DNA of 64,000 nt from CAMTWZ01 sp041749075 (GTDB taxonomy: Bacteria > Bacteroidota > Rhodothermia > Balneolales > HLUCCA01): contig JBGTBY010000031.1 in NCBI GenBank assembly GCA_041749075.1, forward strand, positions 214,227 through 278,226, given 5' to 3'. Under the pieces are notes generated by a model, which worked only from the letters and a program-made list of their open reading frames with translations, searched no databases and was not told where the DNA came from. The number at the start of each line of letters is the position of its first letter. Position 1 is the stretch's first letter. Positions 17,611-27,062 of the stretch are shown in pieces. The translations under genes and the position numbers were made by a program.

Positions 17611-18672
17611 ATGAAAACCCTACTCTACATTTTTCCTATCGTCTTGTTGGCCGCGGCTTGCGGTTCCGAAGAGTCTCAGGAGCCGGCCACGACCGAAGTC
17701 TTCGAGCGCACCATCAATGTGAGCACCGAGCGTGTTCAACCGCAAGAATTTGTCAATTATCTGTCGTTGGTCGGTACGGTGAAATCCGGTCAGGACATCA
17801 AGATTTCGGCTGAAGTGACGGGGCTCGTGGAGCGCTTATCTGTCAGCAAAGGTCAGCGGTTCAGAAAAGGCGACCTCATTCTGAAAATCGACGACTCGAG
17901 CCTGCGCCAGGAACTCGAAATCGCGAAGGCATCCGCCGAAACCGCACGTGAGAATTATGAGCGGACCAAATCGATTTGGGAGTCGGATCGCATCGGTTCC
18001 GAATTCGCGGTGATCACGGCCGCCAATGCATCACGTCAGGCACAGGCGAACAAAGAGTTGTTGGATATCCGACTTCAAAAATCCTCGATCATCGCACAAT
18101 TTGATGGCATTCTGGAAGAAGTTTATGTTGAACAAGGTGAAATCGCCGCCGCAGGATCCCCATTGGTACGATTGATCGAATCGGGCAAAATGCATGTCGA
18201 AAGCGGTGTCCCTGCACGGTATGCTGGACTCGTACGAGTTGGCGACCTCATCGAAATCAGTTTCGAGATGCTCAATAACCGCACCTACACCTCGAAAGTG
18301 AGTCGTGTGGGTTCTGCGATCGATCCGTCTGTGCGCACATTCCGCATCGAAGCCGATCTACAAGCCAGTTCCGTCTACAAAGTGGACATGATCGCCACCA
18401 TCCGCCTGCAAACCGAAACGTTTGCGGATGCCATCGTGCTGAATCAGGAATTCGTACAACGCGATGAAAACGGCTACCGCGTGTTTGTTGTGAGTGATGT
18501 GGATGGTAAAAAACGCGCCACAGCCACTCGTGTCGAACTCGGACCCATTTTCAACAATCGGGTTGTGATCACAAGCGGTCTCCAGCCGGGCGATGAGGTC
18601 ATTACCCGTGGCTCGGTGTTCGTTGAGAACAACATTCTGCTCAATATCCAAAACGATGAGGCCAATTCATGA
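17611..18672 (+). CDS. RND efflux periplasmic adaptor (membrane-fusion lipoprotein)
   Basis: A protein of about 353 residues. Start at 17611 gives a lipoprotein signal (LLYIFPIVLLAAAC) with an LAAAC lipobox and Cys at about position 18; the longer frame would overlap tolC and lose this. Domains in order are: barrel-sandwich/lipoyl half (GTVKSGQDIKISAEVTG, GQRFRKGDLILKIDD), a short alpha-hairpin (about residues 90-150), the second lipoyl half (IIAQFDGILEEVYVEQGEIA), the beta-barrel (VRVGDLIEISF) and the membrane-proximal domain (GLQPGDEVITRGS). It links the RND pump to TolC in the periplasm. The stop overlaps the RND start (ATGA). Confidence 0.93.
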   Translation: MKTLLYIFPIVLLAAACGSEESQEPATTEVFERTINVSTERVQPQEFVNYLSLVGTVKSGQDIKISAEVTGLVERLSVSKGQRFRKGDLILKIDDSSLRQELEIAKASAETARENYERTKSIWESDRIGSEFAVITAANASRQAQANKELLDIRLQKSSIIAQFDGILEEVYVEQGEIAAAGSPLVRLIESGKMHVESGVPARYAGLVRVGDLIEISFEMLNNRTYTSKVSRVGSAIDPSVRTFRIEADLQASSVYKVDMIATIRLQTETFADAIVLNQEFVQRDENGYRVFVVSDVDGKKRATATRVELGPIFNNRVVITSGLQPGDEVITRGSVFVENNILLNIQNDEANS

Positions 18673-21600
18673 GTTCTTCGAATGGAAATCGCAAAGAATT
18701 CGGGCTCTCATCCCTTTCGATCGATCAAAGCACGATGGTGATGGTGATGATGTTCCTCGTATTCGTTCTAGGTCTGTACAGCTACAGTACACTTCCGAAA
18801 GAAGCTGAGCCGGATATCCCGATTCCTGTGATTGTGATTTCGACGGTATATCCGGGCGTCTCGCCGGAAGACGTGGAAAACCTCGTCACGCAAAAGCTTG
18901 AAGCCAAGCTCAACGAAATCCAGGATGTGAAAGTGATGACATCCACCTCGGTGGAAGGGTACGCGAACGTCATTTTGGAATTCGACACCAGTGTGAACTT
19001 GGATGAGGCTCTACAAAAAGTGCGTGAGAAAGTGGATTTGGCCAAGCCAGATCTGCCGGCGGATGTGGAGAGTCCGGTGATCATGGAAATCAACATCGCC
19101 CAATTCCCGATCATGCAAGTGAACGTGGCTGGCGATTACAGCCTCGAACGCCTCAAAAAAGTGGCCGAAGACCTGCAAGACCGCCTCGAAAGCATTCCGG
19201 GCGTATTGGAAGCGAATTTGGCCGGCGGACTTGATCGTGAAGTCTATATCGACATCGATCTGGGCAAGATGAAGTACTACAACATCGAGTTCAAAGATGT
19301 GATCGAAGCCATCCAATTCGAAAACGTGACCATCCCTGGTGGTAATGTGGATGTAGGCTCGAAGAAATTCTTGGTTCGGATTCCTGGTGAGTATAAGAAT
19401 CCGAATGAGATGGCCGACATCGTCATCAAATCGCGCGACGACAGTCCGATTTATCTGCGTGATATCGCCAAAGTGGATTTCGGATACATGGAACGCGCGT
19501 CGTATGCCCGTTTGGACGACAGCCCCGTGATCACGCTATCCATCGTGAAGCGCTCCGGTCAGAACATCATTGAAGCGACCGATGCGGTGAAAGCCGTCAT
19601 CGCCGAAGAATCCGAGAATTTCCCGCCCGGTACGACCGTCAAGGTGACCAACGAAACGGCGACCATGATTCGCGAAACCGTGAGTTCCTTGGAAAACAAC
19701 ATCATTTCCGGCTTGATCCTCGTGGTCGGAGTGATTTTGTTTTTCCTTGGAGTTCGTAACTCCTTCTTTGTTGGAATCGCGATTCCGCTATCCATGTTGC
19801 TGTCGTTCATCGTGCTTCAGGCCTTGGGCATCACCATGAACATGATCGTTTTGTTCAGTTTGATTCTCGCATTAGGGATGCTCGTGGACAACGCGATCGT
19901 GGTAGTGGAAAACATTTATCGCTATCTGGAAGACGGATACAGCCGTGTGGAAGCGGCCAAAAAAGGAACTGGTGAAGTGGCGCTACCGATCATTTCTGGA
20001 ACGGTAACCACTCTCGCCGCCTTCACACCGCTGATGTTTTGGCCTGGCATCGTGGGTGAGTTCATGAAATACCTTCCGCTAACGCTGATCATCACCCTGA
20101 GCAGTTCCTTGTTCGTGGGCCTGGTGATCAATCCGGTGCTCTGTGCCTTGTTCATGCGATTGGATGGAACCCCGGCCGAACAACCGATGACCACCCGTGG
20201 AAAACGCTTGATGCTCCTTGTAACCGGTGTGATCTTCCTGTTCCTATTGTACAATAATGTCTTGGTGTGGGGCATGATTCTCATCACAAGCGTTCTTATG
20301 TATTTCTTTCACACCCGATACATGCACCGCGCCGGCTTGGTGTGGCAGAAAAAAGGGGTGCCTTGGATGATCGAGAAATATCGCGGTTCGCTGGTCGTAG
20401 CATTAAACCGACCTGGACTCGTGATTTTTGGAGCAATCGGTATCCTGATTCTCAGCGTCTTCGTATTCCGTGCGTTCAATCGAGGCATCGAGTTTTTTCC
20501 TGAGGGCATTCCCCCACGTGCGGCCTACATCCAGGTGGAAACACCCGTCGGAACCTTGGCATCGGTCACGGACGAGGTGATTCGCTCCTATGAAGCCCGG
20601 GTTGGTTCCATTCCAGGTATCAACGATGTGGAATCGGTTGTGGCTACATCCGGATCGAAAATTTCCGGTGGCGATTTTGCCGGAGGCAGCTCATCTACCC
20701 ATTTGGGCACCGTAGTGGTCAACTTCCGCGATTACAAATACCGCGAGACCGACACCTTCGAATCGCTTGAGTTCATGCAACGTGAGTTCGAAAAACTGGC
20801 TGTTGGTGCGAATGTGAAGGTGGAAGTACCTGCTGAAGGTCCACCGACCGGAAAAGTGATCAATCTTGAAATCGTGGGTCAGGAATTGGATGTGTTGGAA
20901 AGCCTGACAGCGAGAGCGTTGGCCACCATCCGTAATCATCCCGTTTCTGCCAAACTCGAAGGTTTGGACAACGACATGCCGGACAAACGTCCTGAATTGG
21001 TCGTTGTGGTCGATCGAGAAAAAGCCGCCACATTCGGACTCAGCACGAACCGTGTGGGATCGACGGTTCGGAATGCCATCAACGGCGTGGAAGTATCGAA
21101 ATACCGCGATGGAAATGATGAATACGATATCATTGTTCGCTTGGATGAGAAATACCGCAATTCGTTGGATGCCGTCGGCGACTTGTTCGTGATGGCGGAA
21201 AACGGTCGACAAGTACCGATTTCGGAAGTAGCGACCTGGTATGTGGCCGACGGACTAGGCGGCATCAACCGCAAGGACATGGATCGTGTGATCACCGTAT
21301 CGGCAGACGTGCGCGCCGGATATCAGGACAACGCGGTATTGGCCGAAGTTCAAGAGGTCATCGCACCCCTGATGAACGAAATGCCACGTGGCTACGTGAT
21401 GCGTTGGTCCGGACAGCAAGAAGAACAGAACGAAGCTCAGGAATTCCTGACAGGCGCGTTCCTCATCGCATTGTCGCTCATCGTCTTCACGTTGGTGGCC
21501 CAGTTCAATTCCATGGCGAAATCGTTCATGGTGATGACATCGGTCATCATGTCCATCGCCGGCGTATTGTATGGATTGGTTCTGTTCCAAATGCCGTTCG

Positions 21601-22127
21601 GTATCATCATGACGGGCTTGGGTATCATTTCTCTCGCAGGAGTGGTGGTGAACAACGCGATTGTATTGATCGATTATGTGGATCTGCTTAGGAGTCGGGA
21701 TGGATTGAGCGTGTATGATGCTCTTATCAAGGCTGGACAGACCCGTCTGCGTCCCGTTTTGCTCACCGCACTCACCACCATCCTCGGACTTGTGCCGTTG
21801 GCGATCGGTTTCAACTTCGATTTCATCGTGCTCTTTTCCAATCCAGTCGCGTTTTTCAGCGACATCAGCCAGTACATCTACTGGGGTGGCGAACAAGCCG
21901 AATGGTGGGCGCCTATGGCCATTGCGGTTATTTCAGGGCTGACATTCTCCACGTTGCTCACACTTATTTTCATACCCGTGGTCTACTACCAAGTGGACAA
22001 GCTGATTCTATGGTACAACCGCTATGCCTACGGCATTGAAAAAGGTCTGAATTCGGCCCACGACAGCGCTGAAAAAACATTGGCACAACCTAAAGAAGCC
22101 GATATCTTTGAACCGATGCTGAACTGA
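18669..22127 (+). CDS. RND efflux transporter (AcrB/HAE family) with extra membrane segments
   Basis: A 1152-residue RND permease, about 100 residues longer than AcrB. It shows a first helix (VMVMMFLVFVLGLYSY), the porter domain, and the IPLSMLLSFIVLQALGITMNMI helix. TM4 carries the proton-relay Asp in LGMLVDNAIVVVENIYRYLE, with the second-half counterpart GVVVNNAIVLIDYVDLL. The extra length has two visible sources. A hydrophobic hairpin lies near residues 510-547 (LMLLVTGVIFLFLLYNN, VWGMILITSVLMYFF) between TM6 and TM7. An insertion near 1055-1080 (QYIYWGGEQAEWW) precedes the last helix. It exports drugs, metals or lipids; the substrate is unknown. Confidence 0.93.
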   Translation: MSSSNGNRKEFGLSSLSIDQSTMVMVMMFLVFVLGLYSYSTLPKEAEPDIPIPVIVISTVYPGVSPEDVENLVTQKLEAKLNEIQDVKVMTSTSVEGYANVILEFDTSVNLDEALQKVREKVDLAKPDLPADVESPVIMEINIAQFPIMQVNVAGDYSLERLKKVAEDLQDRLESIPGVLEANLAGGLDREVYIDIDLGKMKYYNIEFKDVIEAIQFENVTIPGGNVDVGSKKFLVRIPGEYKNPNEMADIVIKSRDDSPIYLRDIAKVDFGYMERASYARLDDSPVITLSIVKRSGQNIIEATDAVKAVIAEESENFPPGTTVKVTNETATMIRETVSSLENNIISGLILVVGVILFFLGVRNSFFVGIAIPLSMLLSFIVLQALGITMNMIVLFSLILALGMLVDNAIVVVENIYRYLEDGYSRVEAAKKGTGEVALPIISGTVTTLAAFTPLMFWPGIVGEFMKYLPLTLIITLSSSLFVGLVINPVLCALFMRLDGTPAEQPMTTRGKRLMLLVTGVIFLFLLYNNVLVWGMILITSVLMYFFHTRYMHRAGLVWQKKGVPWMIEKYRGSLVVALNRPGLVIFGAIGILILSVFVFRAFNRGIEFFPEGIPPRAAYIQVETPVGTLASVTDEVIRSYEARVGSIPGINDVESVVATSGSKISGGDFAGGSSSTHLGTVVVNFRDYKYRETDTFESLEFMQREFEKLAVGANVKVEVPAEGPPTGKVINLEIVGQELDVLESLTARALATIRNHPVSAKLEGLDNDMPDKRPELVVVVDREKAATFGLSTNRVGSTVRNAINGVEVSKYRDGNDEYDIIVRLDEKYRNSLDAVGDLFVMAENGRQVPISEVATWYVADGLGGINRKDMDRVITVSADVRAGYQDNAVLAEVQEVIAPLMNEMPRGYVMRWSGQQEEQNEAQEFLTGAFLIALSLIVFTLVAQFNSMAKSFMVMTSVIMSIAGVLYGLVLFQMPFGIIMTGLGIISLAGVVVNNAIVLIDYVDLLRSRDGLSVYDALIKAGQTRLRPVLLTALTTILGLVPLAIGFNFDFIVLFSNPVAFFSDISQYIYWGGEQAEWWAPMAIAVISGLTFSTLLTLIFIPVVYYQVDKLILWYNRYAYGIEKGLNSAHDSAEKTLAQPKEADIFEPMLN

Positions 22128-22138
22128 TCCATATTTTT

Positions 22139-22546
22139 ATGATCCAACGACCCCAAACGGTTTACTTGTCCCTCTCGATTCTATTGAATCTGATGTTGCC
22201 CTTCACTGCCATTGCAGACCGCATGTACAGCGATCCGCATGGCTGGTGGGGATACGCATTCACATCCGCCATCCTGCTTGCTATCGGCACCGCAGGATAC
22301 GCGATCACGTTGTTCAAAACCCGGCCTAATCAAGCCAATTGGGTGCTTCGGTCGTTCTTGTTTCAAATCATCACTGTCGGACTCTGTTTGGGCGTATTCT
22401 TTTCCTCGGGCCCGTTGTCGGCAAGACTCTTACCTGATTATGTCTCCTTGCTGGCGGTCATCGTGTCCGCATTGGTGATCTGGATGGCGCGCTTTCAGAT
22501 CTTGAAAGACGAAGCCTTGGTCAAATCCATCGACCGCATCCGCTGA
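22139..22546 (+). CDS. DUF4293 family membrane protein
   Basis: A 135-residue protein with four hydrophobic segments. The N-terminus IQRPQTVYLSLSILLNLML is the characteristic start of DUF4293 proteins, which are widespread in Bacteroidota and have no known function. The C-terminus (RFQILKDEALVKSIDRIR) also matches the family, where a short charged tail follows the last helix. It sits 11 bases after the RND gene and 2 bases before the next transporter gene, so it is probably carried on the same transcript. There is no evidence that it is part of the pump. Confidence 0.8.
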   Translation: MIQRPQTVYLSLSILLNLMLPFTAIADRMYSDPHGWWGYAFTSAILLAIGTAGYAITLFKTRPNQANWVLRSFLFQIITVGLCLGVFFSSGPLSARLLPDYVSLLAVIVSALVIWMARFQILKDEALVKSIDRIR

Positions 22547-22548
22547 GG

Positions 22549-23442
22549 ATGACCTCCAAAACCTACGGACTCCTGGCCTTAGGCTTGGCCACCTTCGCAA
22601 CCGCGCCCATCGTGGTTCGGCTGGCCGGTGAAGGTGCCGATCCCATCGCTCTCACCACGGTTCGTACTGTGGTCGCGGCATTGGTGCTGCTGCCGATCTG
22701 GTGGTGGCACAAAGAAGGTCGCTCCAGTACGCCCTCAACAGCAAAACACACCTGGCGATGGAGTTTCTTGGCCGGTTTGTTCCTGGCGACTCATTTCGCC
22801 TTATGGGTGATGTCGCTCGGGTACACATCCGTGGCATCGGCTTCGGTTCTCGTCACCTCGCATCCCGTATTGCTGATCCTGATTGAATCGGCACTGTTGG
22901 GTGTGGTATTTCAACGCCTGACCTGGGTTGGCGTCTTCATTGCGTTCACAGGTAGCGTGCTGTTGGCCATCACGGATCAATCCGCCACCACGACCTACTC
23001 GAATCCGGTACTCGGGAATGCCTTGGCGTTCACCTCATCGCTGATGTTCGTGGGTTACATCCTCATCAGCCAAAAAATCCGCAAACATCACACATGGTTG
23101 GATTATGTGACGCGTGTGTATCTCACCACTGCGCTGGTGACTCTCTTATTGTTTGTTGTGATGGGGAAATCCGGAGTTTCGCTCACACCCGGAGTATGGA
23201 TGTCAGGCTTGATTTTGGCGTTCGGCGCTCAGTTGATCGGTCATGGAGCGTTGAATTATGCTGTGAAATCGATCTCCCCGACTCTATTATCTACTCTCAT
23301 CCTGGCCGAACCGGTGTTCGCGACCGTTTTGGCGATGTTCTTTTTTGCGGAGATTCCATCCACGATTGCATCCATCGCCATGACACTTACCCTCATTGGC
23401 ATCCTGGTGAGCTGGTGGGGCAGAAGGAACGACGTAACCTGA
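22549..23442 (+). CDS. EamA-family DMT exporter
   Basis: A 297-residue protein with ten predicted helices in two EamA repeats. Landmarks are LATFATAPIVVRLAGEGADP at the start, ALTTVRTVVAALVLLPIWWW in the first repeat, LGYTSVASASVLVTSHPVLL, and ISPTLLSTLILAEPVFATVL in the second repeat. The last of these is a common EamA signature with the AEPVF turn. The start follows the DUF4293 stop by 2 bases. It is a paralogue of the exporter at 14.5-15.4 kb, so the TetR efflux operon is flanked by two DMT transporters. The transported compound cannot be inferred. Confidence 0.85.
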   Translation: MTSKTYGLLALGLATFATAPIVVRLAGEGADPIALTTVRTVVAALVLLPIWWWHKEGRSSTPSTAKHTWRWSFLAGLFLATHFALWVMSLGYTSVASASVLVTSHPVLLILIESALLGVVFQRLTWVGVFIAFTGSVLLAITDQSATTTYSNPVLGNALAFTSSLMFVGYILISQKIRKHHTWLDYVTRVYLTTALVTLLLFVVMGKSGVSLTPGVWMSGLILAFGAQLIGHGALNYAVKSISPTLLSTLILAEPVFATVLAMFFFAEIPSTIASIAMTLTLIGILVSWWGRRNDVT

Positions 23443-23481
23443 TTTTTTGTATCTTTAGCATTATTAGCTAATTACACGAAA

Positions 23482-24930
23482 ATGGCCATCGCAAACGTGT
23501 TCAAAATCGTCGTATGTATTGTGATTCTGGTGATGGTGGGTTGGTTCATACGTCCCACGTCTACACCAGAAGACGACCACGGTCTAAGTGTGATGTCCCC
23601 CGTTGAGCGGGATTTCGACCAAATCATGGAATCGGGGGTGATTCGTCTCGTCACCCGGTACAATAGCCAAACCTATTTCCTCCAAGCGGGCACGGAACGC
23701 GGGTTCGAGTTCGATTTCTTCTCCGCGTTCGCTCGTGAGCATGGCCTTCGGGTAGAAGTGGTGATCCCGAATGAAGACGAGCATCCCATCGATTTGTTGA
23801 ATCGGGGAGATGGGGATGCGATCGCCGCGAATTTCGCCGTCACCGAAGAACGGGAACAGTTCATTGGCTTCTCCCATCCGTACAATTTGGTTACCGAAAT
23901 TCTGATTGTGCATGAAAATGAGGTCGATCTGTATCCGGATGTCGAATCTCTAGCCGGACTCACCATCCATGTGCGTCGCAACAGCTCCTACTACACCAGT
24001 CTGCGCCGCTTGCAAGAATCCGGGATTGATCTGGTCATCGAGACGGTGTCAGAGACCATCGATACCGAAGCCTTGCTCGGACTCGTCTCAACTGGTGAGA
24101 TTCTTGCCACAGTGGCCGATGACAATCTGTTCACAGCTGCATCCATTTTTATCCGCAACATCGCTGCGGGACCATCGGTTGCTGAGACCAACCCTGTTGC
24201 GTGGGGCATCCGCAAGAATGCGGTCGAACTGGGGTTGAGGATGAATGATTTCATCTCGACACATTTCCAAGTTCGCGAGGAAGACGGGGAGTATCGTCGT
24301 TCCGAACTGATGAATGTGCTTCGCTCCCGCTATTATGAAAATCCGAGGGCGGTTTTGCACAACCGATGGCAGGTTAGAAACAAAACAGCCCGCGGACTCC
24401 TGTCTCCCTACGACGATATGGCTCGACGTGTCGCGGAATCCGTCGGCATCGATTGGAAGCTCATCATCGCAGTAATCGCCCAGGAATCGCGTTTCGACCC
24501 GCAAGCGGTTAGTTGGATGGGGGCTGTAGGCCTCATGCAGATCATCCCGAAGTATTCCGAACTGGATACCGATTCACTACTGTTCGATGAAGAGGCCAAC
24601 ATGCGAGAAGGTGCCCGCATCCTCAAGCAGCATTTGGTCCATTTTGCCTACCTGGACAGCGTGAATCAGATGCGTTTCGCCCTAGCCAGTTACAATGCGG
24701 GAATAGGGCATGTGGCGGATGCGCGTCAGCTTGCCATCGATCTGAATCGAAATCCCAACGATTGGGAGGGTGTTCAAGTAAGTTTGCTCATGTTGATGAA
24801 CCGAGAGCATTACAAGCACGCCAAATATGGTTTTGTGCGTGGCATCGAGACCGTCAATTACGTGAACAGCATTCTGAACCGATACAAGACCTACGACATG
24901 CTGCTCGCCCGGGCGGCTATCGATGCTTGA
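23482..24930 (+). CDS. mltF: MltF-like membrane-bound lytic transglycosylase
   Basis: A 482-residue protein with an N-terminal membrane anchor (FKIVVCIVILVMVGWFI). An SBP_bac_3 solute-binding domain spans about residues 50-275 (SGVIRLVTRYNSQTYFL, DAIAANFAVTEEREQFIGFS). A C-terminal SLT lysozyme-like domain follows from about residue 320. The catalytic Glu lies in IAQESRFDPQAVSWMGAVG, followed by GLMQIIP and ALASYNAGIGHV, as in MltF and other family 1 transglycosylases. It cleaves peptidoglycan strands to 1,6-anhydromuropeptides in the periplasm; the SBP domain is thought to respond to muropeptides. Its last 14 bases overlap the convergent rsbU-like gene. Confidence 0.9.
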   Translation: MAIANVFKIVVCIVILVMVGWFIRPTSTPEDDHGLSVMSPVERDFDQIMESGVIRLVTRYNSQTYFLQAGTERGFEFDFFSAFAREHGLRVEVVIPNEDEHPIDLLNRGDGDAIAANFAVTEEREQFIGFSHPYNLVTEILIVHENEVDLYPDVESLAGLTIHVRRNSSYYTSLRRLQESGIDLVIETVSETIDTEALLGLVSTGEILATVADDNLFTAASIFIRNIAAGPSVAETNPVAWGIRKNAVELGLRMNDFISTHFQVREEDGEYRRSELMNVLRSRYYENPRAVLHNRWQVRNKTARGLLSPYDDMARRVAESVGIDWKLIIAVIAQESRFDPQAVSWMGAVGLMQIIPKYSELDTDSLLFDEEANMREGARILKQHLVHFAYLDSVNQMRFALASYNAGIGHVADARQLAIDLNRNPNDWEGVQVSLLMLMNREHYKHAKYGFVRGIETVNYVNSILNRYKTYDMLLARAAIDA

Positions 24931-26635
24931 TGACGATCATCGTGATGTCGTCAGAGTAATGGTCGTCGGTGAAGCGTTTCACATCATCCACAATCGCTTG
25001 TTGTATGCCGGCCGCATTTAACGATCGGTTCTGTGAAATCACCTCCATCAATCGTTCTTCGCCATATTCTTCGTCCACATCATTCAACGCTTCGGTAACG
25101 CCATCGGTGTACAAGACCAAGAGATCGTCCTGTTGAAGCTGGATTTCGCCCTGTTGATAGGGGTTGAACGTAGGTAGCGCCCCTAGCAACATCCCCCCAT
25201 CAGACAAAGGTAGGATGTCTCCGTTTTTTCGAAACACATAGGGTGGGTTATGTCCCGCATTCACAAACTGAAGCAACGATTGTTCAGGCCGATACCGAGC
25301 CCAGAAAAAACTGATGAATTTATCGCTTGGCGTGTTCTTATAGATGATGTCGTTGATCTTGCCGGTAACCTCACCCAGATCGGTGATCACAGGCGTGAGC
25401 ACATGCAACATGGCTTGAAGATTGGCCATCAATAGGGATGCGGGAATGCCTTTCCCGGTGACATCGGCGATCGCTAGATAGACATCCTCATCTCTACAAA
25501 TGATATCATAATAATCGCCACCCACATGTCGGCTCGACACGTTCATTGCCGCAAGATCCAAATTCGGCACATGAGGGATGGGTTGCGGAAGTAGTTTTTC
25601 CTGGATGGTGCGGGCAATGCTCAGCTCTTCCTCAATCCGCTCTTTCTCAATGCGTTCTTGAAGAAGCAGGGTTTTTTGAATGGACAGCAAGGCCAGGTTT
25701 CCGAGCGAGCTCAGAAAATTGAAATCAGATTCGGTATAGGGTTCGCTTGTGGCTCGTTTCCCGACACCCAGCACGCCGAATTCGTCTTGCAATCGCAAGG
25801 TGACCATCGCTTCAATCTGGTTCGTTTCCAGCAAGGGGATGTCCTGGCGCAACCGATCGCCCACCCGGATATTCGATTCCTTAATGTTCAATAGTTTTTT
25901 GAGGCAGGCGTCATCCGGTGCCGATTTCATCCCGTTCATTACCAATAATTCCGGATCCCCATTGCCACGCTTTTTCACAAAAAAGAAGGTGCGGATGAAC
26001 ATCTGACCCAACAAGGCGAACTTGAAGATCTTCAATATCGGTTCCCGATCCACCGTCGCGTTGAACTCTTTGCTCAGGTCGAACAGTGTATGCAATTCCT
26101 GCACTTTGCGGTCGAGCTGGAGGTTGGTCGACCGCAATTGTCCCACCAATTGCGAATTGGCGATGGCCACCGCCGAAATATTGACCAAGTTTTCAAGGAA
26201 ATCGAGTTCCCGTTTGTTGAACGGTTCGCCTGTGGCTTTCGAACCGATGGCCAAATAACCCATATGATGGGCACGGGTACGAATTTGGAACAAGCCGGTG
26301 AGAAGATTCGATTTGAACACATCCGGGTATTTGTCGTTGTCGATCGGGATGTGGATAGCGTCGGGAAACACATCCGAGCCTGGCAGAGGAACACTCTGTT
26401 TCTCAAAAAAGCCGGTTTTGCCCTTGCTTTTTTGAACGATGTGTTTTTTCTGGATGGGGTCCCATAGCACGATCACGGCCTTCGATGAAAACAACTTTCC
26501 CATCGAAATGAGTAGGAGATTGTTCAGAACGAAGTCAAGATCGGTGCTTTCAATCAGAAGTCGACTGGTGTCGAGAAGTGTTTTTAACTCGAACCGGGCG
26601 TGCCAACTATCGAGGTGGTCGGAATCGGAAGACAA
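24917..26635 (-). CDS. RsbU-type PP2C phosphatase with GAF sensor domains
   Basis: A 572-residue cytoplasmic protein. Two GAF-like domains are visible (about residues 20-175 and 190-345; each ends with an FLENLVNISAVAIANSQLV / FLSSLGNLALLSIQKTLLL type helix). A short coiled coil (RIEKERIEEELSIARTIQEK) leads to a SpoIIE/PP2C domain from about 370. The PP2C metal-binding signatures are present: HVGGDYYDI, VYLAIADVTGKGIPASLLM, FVNAGHNPPYV and LYTDGVTEALN. RsbU enzymes dephosphorylate an RsbV-type anti-anti-sigma factor. The matching STAS protein and anti-sigma kinase genes lie immediately upstream on the same strand. Confidence 0.92.
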   Translation of the reverse strand: MSSDSDHLDSWHARFELKTLLDTSRLLIESTDLDFVLNNLLLISMGKLFSSKAVIVLWDPIQKKHIVQKSKGKTGFFEKQSVPLPGSDVFPDAIHIPIDNDKYPDVFKSNLLTGLFQIRTRAHHMGYLAIGSKATGEPFNKRELDFLENLVNISAVAIANSQLVGQLRSTNLQLDRKVQELHTLFDLSKEFNATVDREPILKIFKFALLGQMFIRTFFFVKKRGNGDPELLVMNGMKSAPDDACLKKLLNIKESNIRVGDRLRQDIPLLETNQIEAMVTLRLQDEFGVLGVGKRATSEPYTESDFNFLSSLGNLALLSIQKTLLLQERIEKERIEEELSIARTIQEKLLPQPIPHVPNLDLAAMNVSSRHVGGDYYDIICRDEDVYLAIADVTGKGIPASLLMANLQAMLHVLTPVITDLGEVTGKINDIIYKNTPSDKFISFFWARYRPEQSLLQFVNAGHNPPYVFRKNGDILPLSDGGMLLGALPTFNPYQQGEIQLQQDDLLVLYTDGVTEALNDVDEEYGEERLMEVISQNRSLNAAGIQQAIVDDVKRFTDDHYSDDITMIVIKHR

Positions 26636-26637
26636 AA

Positions 26638-27057
26638 TCAGAGTTTTTTAGTCATCACAATTTCGTTCAAGGTACCCACTTTCCGGTATTCGACCTGATC
26701 CATGAGTTTTTGAATGAGAAACACGCCAACACCACCACGCTTGCGGAGCTTGATGCGTTCTTCGATGTTCGGCTCTTTGTACAAATCGGGATTGTAGCTG
26801 CGTCCATGATCGCTGATCACGATATGGAATCCGTCATCACCACACATCACCTTCACATTCACCATCTTGGAATCGTCGAAATCATACGCATGTTTGATGA
26901 CGTTTGTATAGGCTTCGTCTACAGCCAAGCGGATGGAATCGGTGTCTTCATGGGTGAATCCACATTGACTGGCATGATTGGCCACAAAGTTGCGGACGTG
27001 AGCGATGTTCTCCGTCGTGGCACGAACCAGCAAGCTATGTTCCTTTGTGGTTGGCAC
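26638..27057 (-). CDS. RsbW-type anti-sigma serine kinase
   Basis: A 139-residue GHKL ATPase of the RsbW/SpoIIAB class. The N box is LAVDEAYTNVIKHA, the G1 region is VISDHGRSYNP, and the G2 region is KRGGVGVFLIQKLMDQV. These proteins bind a sigma factor and phosphorylate the STAS antagonist on serine. No sigma factor gene is visible in the window, so its target must be encoded elsewhere, or it may control a non-sigma partner. Spacing is 5 bases to the upstream rsbV-like gene and 2 bases to rsbU, so the three genes form one operon. Confidence 0.9.
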   Translation of the reverse strand: MPTTKEHSLLVRATTENIAHVRNFVANHASQCGFTHEDTDSIRLAVDEAYTNVIKHAYDFDDSKMVNVKVMCGDDGFHIVISDHGRSYNPDLYKEPNIEERIKLRKRGGVGVFLIQKLMDQVEYRKVGTLNEIVMTKKL

Positions 27058-27062
27058 GTCTG

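Noticed and set aside
23450..23457. TATCTTTA as a -7 box for the mltF-like gene
   Set aside because: One mismatch in the TTTG part and no clear -33 element.
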